A stretch of 64,000 nucleotides of DNA from Bacillus sp. M6-12. GTDB taxonomy: Bacteria; Bacillota; Bacilli; Bacillales; DSM-1321. A program made the translations under genes and the position numbers. The notes beneath the pieces were generated by a model. The model was not told the DNA's origin. It ran no database searches and saw nothing but the letters and a program-made list of their open reading frames with translations. The stretch lies in NCBI RefSeq assembly GCF_002860285.1, contig NZ_PGVF01000031.1, positions 62,001 through 126,000 of the forward strand, given 5' to 3'. Below are positions 53,715-61,452 of this stretch, piece by piece (the stretch's first letter is position 1; the number at the start of each line of letters is the position of its first letter).

Positions 53715-54120
53715 GAGTTGCCCTCTTTCTCATTAATAAATTTTCTTTACCATAAGCACTCCAACGAAGAAAAGGGTGATTTTTACCATCGCTATCCATT
53801 TCATCGGTATAAGTAAAATAATTGTTAACAAATATGGTCATGGCTCCAATAACGTATCTTCTATCTTTATTTGATATTTCACCCTGTCTAACTCTTCCTT
53901 TTGATTCTAAGACATCAATTGCTTGATCAAAATCTCTTCTGTATATCTTAAACATACGTTTTTCATTATTTCTGAATATCGACAACAATATCTCCGATCT
54001 GAATATACCTTCGACTTTTGCTTTTGCCTTACCTCTTGTAGTCGAAATGTACCCTCTTTTTGAAGATTCAGTTGTCACATCATTCCATAGACTTTCTTTT
54101 AGTTTAGCAGTTTCAGACAT
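53707..54120 (-). CDS. Hypothetical protein, first of a coupled pair
   Basis: 137 residues beginning MSETAKLKESLWNDVTTESSKRGYISTTRGKAKAKVEGIF; no family is recognised. It is basic and rich in helices, with IYRRDFDQAIDVLESKGRVRQGEI, which could be a nucleic-acid binding or winged-helix like region, but I cannot confirm this. GGGAGGG lies about seven bases before the ATG. The pair has no recognisable toxin or antitoxin motifs. Confidence 0.62.
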   Translation of the reverse strand: MSETAKLKESLWNDVTTESSKRGYISTTRGKAKAKVEGIFRSEILLSIFRNNEKRMFKIYRRDFDQAIDVLESKGRVRQGEISNKDRRYVIGAMTIFVNNYFTYTDEMDSDGKNHPFLRWSAYGKENLLMRKRATHE

Positions 54121-54282
54121 TAAATCCCCTCCCTATTCAGGACAGATTATAATTGGCAAAACCTGACGGGTAAAGAGCTTTTTTCTAAACTTTTCCAATG
54201 GAACATCACTAAATTTTTCTCCCTAAAATATCCAGATTTATGGTAATATTATCTTGGTTAAAATTTACCAAGGAGGATCTAA

Positions 54283-55026
54283 ATGAGAAAGTTACAACTT
54301 ACAATCCTAGTCGTTGCCTCATTCCTACTCTTATCCCTATTCCCGACTCAATCATCAGCACATAGAGGGGCATTGGCATAAACTGGGAGGTCATTTCGAC
54401 AACAAATCATGTTCATACTTACTTCACAAACCTACTTCACTCGCTAAGTCAGCAAAGTCAAAAACTGCCTTACTATCCTTAATCAAAAAGTATAGCAGTA
54501 ACAAATGTAAGAACACCCTTACAGTAGCTAAAATAAACACAGGTTCACTTGCCTTACCAACTGGAACTGTACCTAAAGCTACACCTAAACCTGCAGCTAA
54601 ACCAACTACTGCTCCTAAGTTAGCAATCAACAAAAAGTACACTGCTACATTTTCATCATGTACAGATGGTGATACAGCAAACTTTAAGATTAATGGTAAA
54701 GTCTACAAAACGCGTTTCCTTTTTATTGATACACCGGAAAGTACTAATAAAATTGAACCTTCGGTAAAGAGGCAGCTACCTTTACGTGTACTCGTATCAA
54801 GAACGCTAAGAAGATCGTATTAGAAACTGACGGAAAAGATACGTATGACAAATATGGACGCTTATTAGCATGGGTGTGGTTAGACGGAAGATTACATCAA
54901 GAAGACATCACTAAAGCAGGATTAGTTGATTACTTTTATGACTATGGAACTTATAAGTACGAAACAAAGGTACGTAATGCATTAGCTACGGCTAAGAAAA
55001 GTAAAGTCGGTATTTGGAAAAAGTAA
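54283..55026 (+). pseudogene. Secreted thermonuclease-like (SNase) protein, two frameshifts
   Basis: A signal peptide MRKLQLTILVVASFLLLSLF is followed after residue ~29 by a frame change at GAGGGGCA. The second frame encodes HWHKLGGHFDNKSC (excalibur-like) and a proline/alanine linker and then the SNase fold (YTATFSSCTDGDTANFKING, TRFLFIDTPEST with the Arg and Asp/Glu of the active site). A second single-base loss near 54757 (CCTTCGG) puts the end, DKYGRLLAWVWLDGRLHQEDI, in another frame, ending at 55026. An intact version would be a Ca-dependent extracellular nuclease of the YncB type. Confidence 0.88.
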
Positions 55027-55038
55027 GGACAGATAGGA

Positions 55039-55140
55039 GCGGAACAAGTAGCAAGAGCCAACGGTTCCGTCGGTGGTGAAATGGTAAAACGTATGGTCGC
55101 AATGGCTCAACAGCAAGTAGGCGGAACAACAAGGTTCTAA
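55039..55140 (+). pseudogene. C-terminal fragment of an alpha/beta-type small acid-soluble spore protein
   Basis: The frame reads ARANGSVGGEMVKRMVAMAQ and then QQVGGTTRF and stop. ANGSVGGE-x-x-KRxVAMAxQQ is the second SASP signature. The first SASP signature and the start codon are missing, so it starts in mid-protein only 12 bases after the nuclease stop codon. It marks a deletion joint. Confidence 0.85.
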
Positions 55141-55151
55141 GCAATCCTAAA

Positions 55152-55184
55152 TGGGGAGTGACCTTTTACGGCATGAGGCGACTC
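55152..55184 (+). terminator. Hairpin after SASP fragment
   Basis: GGGGAGT / ACTCCCT form a stem around a long loop. It may be the original SASP terminator. Confidence 0.55.
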
Positions 55185-55192
55185 CCTTCAAT

Positions 55193-55624
55193 TTATCTAC
55201 GAAATATATTATCCCATTTCTCATCTTCTTCCTTCTTACGTGCTTCTTTATCTTTTCGAATTAAATCATTTTCTTTGGCAATCAATCCCTCGACTTCTTT
55301 TGCTAGAGGCTGATTTAAGAACTCCTTAACTAATTCAATGTTTGTAATACCAGCTAATAAACTTGGCTCAGGTGATTCATTCCTTAACATTTCACCAATT
55401 TCATTTAGATAAAGGGCAGCAACCTTATCTTTAATCAAAAAGTCCCCTTCTTTTTCTGGAAAAGACATTCCATTTGTATCACTAATCATTGCTTTTGTGG
55501 CATTCACATGCAAATCAAGACCGCCAAAATGGGCCAGTTCCTGCTCATCTACTCCTTCAACGGATATAGTAAGGGGATTCCCCTTCCTATCAACTGTCTG
55601 CAGGTATAAGCTATCTTTTTCCAT
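55193..55624 (-). CDS. Hypothetical protein
   Basis: 143 residues from MEKDSLYLQTVDRKGNPLTISVEGVD; no recognised family. The N-terminal two-thirds are mixed alpha/beta. The end is a highly charged helix (IAKENDLIRKDKEARKKEEDEKWDN). GGAGAA lies six bases before the ATG. It is monocistronic. A terminator on the minus strand was not seen. Confidence 0.6.
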   Translation of the reverse strand: MEKDSLYLQTVDRKGNPLTISVEGVDEQELAHFGGLDLHVNATKAMISDTNGMSFPEKEGDFLIKDKVAALYLNEIGEMLRNESPEPSLLAGITNIELVKEFLNQPLAKEVEGLIAKENDLIRKDKEARKKEEDEKWDNIFRR

Positions 55625-55756
55625 ATACAATTCTCCCTTATTGTTGTTTGCCCTTTTATAGTAAGTAACGATTCATTCACTATTTTTAGCATTTGTCCAA
55701 ATTTATAAGTTTTTATTATATTTACAATTATATTAATTGAAACACAAACCCATTGC

Positions 55757-56214
55757 TTATACCTTCAATGGCGGCAAAGTGTGTCCTGTTTCCAGCAGGC
55801 TTTTCAAATTGCTCAGGATTGCTGGCCAGCCGTTATTATATCCATAGAATCCTTCATTTGCTTCACTAAGATCTGATGGCAGCAAATCTTCATGCTTAAG
55901 CGTCAGCTTTACAGCCGAATCCATCTGCTCCAGTTCAAATATCACTCTTGGCGAACGTTCGCGTACTGTTTTGTCTTCCACCCAGTTAAAAGTATATGAA
56001 AGAAGACGATACGGCTCGCTCGTTAATACTTTTCCGTAATCAACCACATTCCCATTTTTGTCTAAGAAAGAAATCGTTGAGCCTTCTTTCCAATCAGATT
56101 GGACTTCATGTCCAAACCAATATTCTTTAGTAAAATCCCGTTTGTCAGTGCCTCCCAGAGTTTTTCCTGTGTCGTTGCTATGTAAGTAACATAAACAAAT
56201 GTCGTGTCTGTCAT
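55757..56214 (-). pseudogene. SRPBCC (AHSA1-like) protein with a single-base frameshift
   Basis: From ATG 56214 the frame begins MTDTTFVYVTYIATTQEKLWEALTNG, the standard AHSA1-like start, but then shifts at GGGATTTT near 56135; the second frame continues FTKEYWFGHEVQSDWKEGSTISFLDKNGNVVDYGKVL and on to the C-terminus at 55757. One extra G would restore about 152 residues. It is coupled to an ArsR regulator (stop and start two bases apart), a pairing commonly seen. The frameshift lies in a short G-run and could be an assembly error. Confidence 0.86.
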
Positions 56215-56215
56215 T

Positions 56216-56524
56216 TTACTCCTCCTCAAGACTTTTTTTCAGATCACTCAATGCTTTAACCCGTTGCAGTTGATATTTTCCAATCCAACGGTCAGCTATC
56301 TCTCCAATAGGAGCAGCATTCAGGAAATGAAATTTATGCCGTCCTTTATATTCGACAATAATTAAATTTGCCTCTTCTAAAATAACAAGATGTTTGGTAA
56401 CAGATTGACGGGTCATTTCAAGGTGTTCACACAGCTCACTTAAAGTTTGACCATTTCTCTTGAAGAGCTCGTCAAGGAGTTGTCGCCGGCTTGAATCTGC
56501 AAGAGCCTTAAATATCTTATCCAT
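56216..56524 (-). CDS. ArsR family transcriptional regulator
   Basis: 102 residues from MDKIFKALADSSRRQLLDELF, a winged-helix regulator of the kind paired with SRPBCC proteins (HLEMTRQSVTKHLVILEEANLIIVEYKGRHKFHFL). No cysteine metal-sensing motif is seen. The start at 56524 is six bases after a perfect TATAAT box, so the transcript would begin at or next to the ATG. A longer frame to 56545 would place the promoter inside the gene. It is likely autoregulated. Confidence 0.88.
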   Translation of the reverse strand: MDKIFKALADSSRRQLLDELFKRNGQTLSELCEHLEMTRQSVTKHLVILEEANLIIVEYKGRHKFHFLNAAPIGEIADRWIGKYQLQRVKALSDLKKSLEEE

Positions 56525-56530
56525 ACTACA

Positions 56531-56560
56531 ATTATATGCAACCATTTATCTGCATGTCAA
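56531..56560 (-). promoter_or_regulatory. Consensus sigma-A promoter, leaderless arsR
   Basis: TTGACA and TATAAT (both perfect) are separated by 18 bases. Only TGTAGT separates TATAAT from the arsR ATG, so transcription should start at the start codon. Confidence 0.75.
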
Positions 56561-56603
56561 GTTGCTTATGTCAGATAACTTCCCGTTAACCTGGAAATCC
56601 CGA

Positions 56604-56638
56604 AAACAAAAAAGACTGAAGAAAATTCAGCCTCTTTT
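56604..56638 (-). terminator. Terminator of M48 gene
   Basis: AAAAAGACTGAA / TTCAGCCTCTTTT form a stem with a short AAAA loop, directly past the stop at 56641. Confidence 0.75.
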
Positions 56639-56640
56639 AA

Positions 56641-57927
56641 TCACTCATTATAAGGTTTTAACAAACTCATTATATCTTTATAATCTTCTTCTTTGGCATA
56701 GTCATATGCTGTATAGCCGCTTTCGTCCTCTAGTAAAGGATCAGCCCCATTGTTAATCAGCAATTTAGCCATTTCCAGGCTTGGCATATATACAGCATCC
56801 ATCAGCGGTGTAGTTGAGTAGCTGTCCTGCGCATTTACATTTGCACCTTTCTTAAGCAGAAGTTCTGCTGCCTGAAGATTGTCGTAGTAGACAGCATAAT
56901 GAAGGGCAGTTGCACCGCTGCTGTCAGCTGCATTGATATCTTTCTCTGCATCAGCAAGCTTTTGAACCTCATCAATGCTTTTCTCCGATTCTAATGCTTC
57001 CATTAATGGTGTGACATCTTCAACTTCAAACTCTTCTTCACTGAAGGTTTGTTCGCCAAAAGTATAAAATCCGTAAACGATTCCTCCTACAAAGAGTAGA
57101 AATAGCAGTAAACCAGACGTAAGTCCGGCAATGGCAATCCATTTTTTGTCTTTCACAAGCGGATACGCTTCCGGCTCATTCCAGTGGTTAAGAGCATTCA
57201 GCCGCTTCGGCAAATCCGGATGGGTTGACATCATTTCACTTAGTACTGCAAAAAAGCCTTTTTCCTCGCGCAATTGCTCAATATAAGCTTCTCTATTCAC
57301 TTTAGGAGCCAGTTTCTTGCCGATGGCCAGCATTGTCAAAGCTTCCTGCGATGCCATCATATTGTTTACATAGAAGGCTGCGTAGCGGTCACATGTATAT
57401 TCACAAGCTCTCATATAGGCTTCTCCCAGAAAAGGCACGAACATGGCAGGCAGCAATAGAAAGTGAACCAAAACATGGCGCCTTTTGAGATGCGCAAACT
57501 CATGCGCAAGCACAAACAATAATTGATCATCTTTATCCTCGGAAATCAGGTCGAAAATTTCCGAGTATACGACTACCATATTCTTTCCAAAAAAACGTGT
57601 GGCAAAAGCGTTTAAAAATCCTGCAGATTCCATAACATATATCGATGGCATTTGCTTTAATTCCATTTTTCCAGCTATTTCTTCCGCTTTTTGATAAATT
57701 TCCGGGAATTGATTTTCACTGATGCGGACCCCATTCCTTCTGATAGAAGCCATAGACAGAGCATGGAAAAAGTAAGCGAAAATGATCATGCCAGCCATAA
57801 TAGCAATTCCGATAATGGAAAAAACAAAAGCAATATAAGTTATTATGCTAAACAATACTGTAATTGCAAAGTACATATTCTCTTTCTCATGAACCAGCCG
57901 GTGCTGCAGTTTATCTTGATTTAACAA
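56641..57927 (-). CDS. M48 family metalloprotease with C-terminal ankyrin repeats
   Basis: About 428 residues. Two N-terminal membrane helices (about 20-62) precede the M48 zinc domain with VLAHEFAHLKRRH (HExxH) and ACEYTCDRYAAF (third ligand Glu). A third and fourth helix (about 205, 298-325) anchor it; the C-terminal 110 residues are ankyrin repeats (SSGATALHYAVYYDNLQAAELLLKKGANVNAQ, STTPLMDAVYMPSLEMAKLLINNGADP). It should cleave membrane or misfolded proteins, with the repeats as substrate or partner platform. The TTG start at 57927 has AAGGAGG seven bases upstream; the frame continues further 5'. Confidence 0.87.
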   Translation of the reverse strand: MLNQDKLQHRLVHEKENMYFAITVLFSIITYIAFVFSIIGIAIMAGMIIFAYFFHALSMASIRRNGVRISENQFPEIYQKAEEIAGKMELKQMPSIYVMESAGFLNAFATRFFGKNMVVVYSEIFDLISEDKDDQLLFVLAHEFAHLKRRHVLVHFLLLPAMFVPFLGEAYMRACEYTCDRYAAFYVNNMMASQEALTMLAIGKKLAPKVNREAYIEQLREEKGFFAVLSEMMSTHPDLPKRLNALNHWNEPEAYPLVKDKKWIAIAGLTSGLLLFLLFVGGIVYGFYTFGEQTFSEEEFEVEDVTPLMEALESEKSIDEVQKLADAEKDINAADSSGATALHYAVYYDNLQAAELLLKKGANVNAQDSYSTTPLMDAVYMPSLEMAKLLINNGADPLLEDESGYTAYDYAKEEDYKDIMSLLKPYNE

Positions 57928-57960
57928 ATAAGATCCTCCTTGAATGGAAATACATAGCAC

Positions 57961-58257
57961 TTAAATCAAGAATATTATATAGAAAAGGTGCAGAGTTTAA
58001 AATTGTAATATTTTCCACCATTTGAAAATAAATTAAAAAAAATTAATATTTTGTAAATTAAGTTCATTTATATAGAATATATCGCTTTAACAGGGTACAA
58101 TAGAAAAGTACTAACACATGAAATTGCAAGGGTTTTAGAGAAGCTGCAGGGTGGTAAAGAAATTACATAGGTTTGGAAGAGAGAAAACTCGGCTTTAATC
58201 AGTTGTTTCACTGTTTTTTAAGACAAACAGTTGAATTAATGAATAAGGAGTGATTTT
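57961..58257. other. Divergent intergenic region M48 / ytzE
   Basis: About 300 AT-rich bases. It probably holds divergent promoters. No further gene is supported. Confidence 0.5.
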
Positions 58258-58479
58258 TTGAAACCTTCAACAAATCGCATGCTGACCCGCATCAAATCCG
58301 TTTATATGTTCATCAGCAATAACGGTCCGGTGACAACACAGGAACTTGTGGAGGAATTTGGCATCACTTCTCGTACCATCCAGCGCGATTTAAATGTGTT
58401 AGCATATAACGATTTAGTGAAGAGTCCAGGCCGCGGCCTTTGGACAACAACTAATAAGAAAGTAAAAATATCATCTTAA
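58258..58479 (+). CDS. ytzE: DeoR-type small HTH protein YtzE
   Basis: 73 residues, only the winged-helix DNA-binding part of a DeoR regulator (LTRIKSVYMFISNNGPVTTQELVEEFGITSRTIQRDLNVLAYNDLV). The TTG start has AAGGAGTG seven bases upstream. No effector domain is present, as in YtzE of B. subtilis. Targets are unknown. It is followed by a strong terminator. Confidence 0.9.
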   Translation: MKPSTNRMLTRIKSVYMFISNNGPVTTQELVEEFGITSRTIQRDLNVLAYNDLVKSPGRGLWTTTNKKVKISS

Positions 58480-58499
58480 TTGTAAATTCCACCTGTATA

Positions 58500-58535
58500 A
58501 TGGAATGCCAGGCAGCTGCTGCCTGGCATTTTTTT
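58500..58535. terminator. Bidirectional terminator
   Basis: AATGCCAGGCAGC / GCTGCCTGGCATTTTTTT with a minimal loop lies between convergent ytzE and the rsuA-like gene. Confidence 0.95.
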
Positions 58536-58579
58536 AGCTTCTAATTGTTAAGTACTAAAGGCAGGATCGTCGAAAGTTA

Positions 58580-59308
58580 CTAATGATCGGAGGAAGTGCC
58601 GCCTGCTTTAAGAAATTCAATTTCATCCTCCGTCAATTCCCGGTACTGACCAAGCTCCAATTCTGGATCAAGCTCAAGGCTTCCCATTGAAATCCGCTTT
58701 AGATACACTACTCTCTTTCCAACCGCCTCAAACATCCTTTTAACCTGATGGAACTTTCCTTCCATTATGGTCAGCTCAATATCCGACCGCAGCCCGGATT
58801 TGATTATGACAAGTTTTCCTGGCTTTGTATGATAGCCATCATCCAGGGTTACCCCCTGTTTGAAATCAGCGATATCCTGTTCCGTCACTTCTCCTTCAAT
58901 GACCGCAAAGTAAGTCTTGGGCACATGCTTTTTCGGCGAGAGCAGCTGATGTGCCAATTGACCATCGTTCGTGATCAGCAATAGCCCCTCTGTATCCTTA
59001 TCAAGCCTGCCAACAGGAAACGGTTCAAACACAGCATCCTCCGGTTCCAGCATATCAATGACTGTTTCCTGATAATTATCCTCTGTCGCTGAAAGCACTC
59101 CAGGAGGTTTATTCATCATTAAATAAATGAACTCCCGGTATTCCACCTGTTCGCCATGGACTGTCACCATGTCACTTTCGGGATCTACATGCTCCTTCGC
59201 ATCCTTTACAATCTTTTCATTAACAAGCACGGCACCAGTTTTTAGAAGCTTTTTCACTTCTTTTCTCGTTCCATATCCGACGTTGGCGAGCAATTTGTCG
59301 ATTCGCAT
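58580..59308 (-). CDS. Pseudouridine synthase, RsuA family
   Basis: 242 residues from MRIDKLLANVGYGTRKEVKKLLKTGAVLVNEK, an S4 RNA-binding domain (about 1-55), then the RsuA/RluB catalytic domain with PVGRLDKDTEGLLL (catalytic Asp) and FHQVKRMFEAVGK. It should modify 16S rRNA position 516 as in RsuA, though RluB-type specificity cannot be excluded. The start at 59308 is supported by GGGGG upstream and family alignment. In B. subtilis the counterpart (ytzG) also neighbours ytzE. Confidence 0.9.
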   Translation of the reverse strand: MRIDKLLANVGYGTRKEVKKLLKTGAVLVNEKIVKDAKEHVDPESDMVTVHGEQVEYREFIYLMMNKPPGVLSATEDNYQETVIDMLEPEDAVFEPFPVGRLDKDTEGLLLITNDGQLAHQLLSPKKHVPKTYFAVIEGEVTEQDIADFKQGVTLDDGYHTKPGKLVIIKSGLRSDIELTIMEGKFHQVKRMFEAVGKRVVYLKRISMGSLELDPELELGQYRELTEDEIEFLKAGGTSSDH

Positions 59309-59344
59309 CTTGTTATTCCCCCTTATGATTATTATTTCCGATTT

Positions 59345-59545
59345 AGAAAAGCACAAGCGCCCTTGTTAGAGGAAGAACGGCTAAGTTCGCCAGTGTTGTA
59401 ACTTAGATCGTGTTACCACCTTCGTCCTGTGGCAACGTTGGCACTAGCGCGTCCTCACAAAGCTATAAGCTTTGTTTCGTTCGATGTAACACTGCCCTAG
59501 CTTTCCTTGTCCTGTGCGTCGGAGCTGGACATCTGTACTTGATAG
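59345..59545. repeat. GCGCAAGCGCC-type dispersed repeat, long copy
   Basis: About 200 GC-rich non-coding bases starting AAAAGCACAAGCGCCCTTGT and ending with GTCGGAGCTGGACATCTGT. Such elements are common in intergenic regions of Bacillaceae. Shorter relatives are at 20836 and 36690. Confidence 0.6.
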
Positions 59546-59568
59546 AAAAGTAAACATTCTTATTTTTT

Positions 59569-59598
59569 AAAAAAGGCCACCTTTTTGGATGGCCTTTC
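59569..59598 (-). terminator. Terminator of ytgP
   Basis: AAAGGCCA / TGGCCTTT with T/A flanks lies about ten bases past the ytgP stop. Confidence 0.85.
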
Positions 59599-59606
59599 AA
59601 AAGTAA

Positions 59607-61226
59607 TTATGCTCTAAGTTTAAGCTTCTTCTGGAAGCTTTCAATTCTGCTGCCAAACAGCCGGTGGGCCAGCTTTGATTTTAACGAGAAGGCGAAGTAG
59701 ACAAGTGCTCCAATGCCCGCGCAGATAGTGATAACAATTACAGCCTGCCCCTGATGGTGAAGATTAAGTACAAGGCCCAAAAGCTTTTCTGCACCTAACA
59801 CAAATGCCGCCATAATCCCTGCAAATATCCCCATCAATAGCGTCCGCCTTAGAACTAGTGAATAGCTGTATCCAGTAAAATAGTAAATCACATACATGTT
59901 GATAAGACATGCTGCAAGATAACCTAACGCAGTGGCATATACAGATCCTTCCGTTTCCAATGCTTTAATGAGCGGGATATTAACGCTCAATTTAATCAGC
60001 AATCCGACCAGCAAGCTCAGGACAGTAAATTTTTGCTGGTTAATGCCCTGCAGAACTGCCGCAGTTACAGAGAATAAAGCAAACAGGATTGCAACTGGAG
60101 CATATGCTTCCAGAACCTTAGCTCCAATTTCACTGTATCCGTAAAAGGCTGAATATACCGGTGAAGCCAGCAATGCCATACCTACAACGGCAGGAATGGT
60201 CAAAAATAAAAGGATTTGAAAAGCCTGGTTCATTTGTGTACTGAATGTATCCATCTTTTCGGCTGCAAAAGCTTTTGTTATTGCAGGAACAAGTCCCATA
60301 GAAAAGGCAGTTGCTAATGTCATGGGAATGACTACAAGTTTTTGGGCCTGAACATTCAGGATTCCAAATGCACGGTCAGCCACATCGCCTCCCAAACCGA
60401 TTGAACCCATTGCTCTGTTAAATGTAAATACATCTACCAGCTGAAAAAGGGGCATCGCAATTCCGACAAATACAAAAGGAATGGAGTATAACAGAATTTC
60501 CTTATAAATGTCCGTTAAAGAAACATCGATTGTCCCTTTATCTTGCTTAATAAGATCATCCAAATCGGCTTTTCTTTTCTTCCAATATACAAGCAGAACA
60601 ATAAGGCCCCCGATGGCACCTGTAAAGGCTGCGAACGTTGCTGCACTGACAGCCGTAACGATATTGCCATCAAGAAATTTCATAACCACAAGTGCACCGC
60701 CCAGCAAAAAGACGATTCTCACCAGCTGTTCAACAACCTGCGAAATGGCCGTTGGTCCCATAGATTGATGTCCCTGGAAATATCCTCGTATCAAGCTCAT
60801 AAACGGTACTAATATAAGCGCAAAACTGACGGCTCGGATAACGGTTGTCACGTCTTCAACAGTAAAACCTTCCTTCCTGTTTTCCAATATGGCAGCTGCT
60901 ATAGCCGGGGCGCTAAGAAACAATATAAGGAATGCAAGGAATCCTGTTATCAGCATAATCTTCAAGCCTGACTTAAAAAGCTTCTGACCCACCGCATATT
61001 CTTCTATCGCATTATACTTTGCCACAAACTTTGAAACAGCCAAAGGCAATCCGCCTGTAGCTATACTTATAAAAATGGTATACGGAACATACGCGTAAGA
61101 ATAAAGACCCGCACCCTTTTCCCCGACAATCGCGTCAAACGGTATAACATATATTAATCCAAGCACTTTGGACAGCATCATTCCCACTGTCAAAATAAAA
61201 GTGCCTCGCAGCAATTTAGACGACAT
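59607..61226 (-). CDS. ytgP: Polysaccharide/lipid flippase YtgP (MOP superfamily)
   Basis: 539 residues with about fourteen membrane helices and the MurJ/SpoVB-like N-terminus (LLRGTFILTVGMMLSKVLGLIYVIPFDAIVGEKGAGLYSYAYVPY). Conserved charged positions (in LIRGYFQGHQSMGPTAISQVVEQLVRI) are present. YtgP of B. subtilis functions in lipid II translocation alongside or instead of other flippases and its relatives export polysaccharide precursors. It is monocistronic with its own terminator, divergent from ytfP. Confidence 0.9.
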   Translation of the reverse strand: MSSKLLRGTFILTVGMMLSKVLGLIYVIPFDAIVGEKGAGLYSYAYVPYTIFISIATGGLPLAVSKFVAKYNAIEEYAVGQKLFKSGLKIMLITGFLAFLILFLSAPAIAAAILENRKEGFTVEDVTTVIRAVSFALILVPFMSLIRGYFQGHQSMGPTAISQVVEQLVRIVFLLGGALVVMKFLDGNIVTAVSAATFAAFTGAIGGLIVLLVYWKKRKADLDDLIKQDKGTIDVSLTDIYKEILLYSIPFVFVGIAMPLFQLVDVFTFNRAMGSIGLGGDVADRAFGILNVQAQKLVVIPMTLATAFSMGLVPAITKAFAAEKMDTFSTQMNQAFQILLFLTIPAVVGMALLASPVYSAFYGYSEIGAKVLEAYAPVAILFALFSVTAAVLQGINQQKFTVLSLLVGLLIKLSVNIPLIKALETEGSVYATALGYLAACLINMYVIYYFTGYSYSLVLRRTLLMGIFAGIMAAFVLGAEKLLGLVLNLHHQGQAVIVITICAGIGALVYFAFSLKSKLAHRLFGSRIESFQKKLKLRA

Positions 61227-61452
61227 AATATCCCATCCCAGATGATTTCAAATACGTTTCACATGCACACTCTGGCCCATCTAAGGCCCGCAAAATTGCC
61301 TATTGGCCTTCTAAAAGCACAATTGTAAGTTTACTCCTTTTATTCGAGATTTACAATTTTAATTAGGTACTGCCAGTATGCATTTTTTTCATTCGTTCCA
61401 GAATGCTATATAATGGAGACACTTAATAGACTAGGTTAAAGATGGTGATTTT

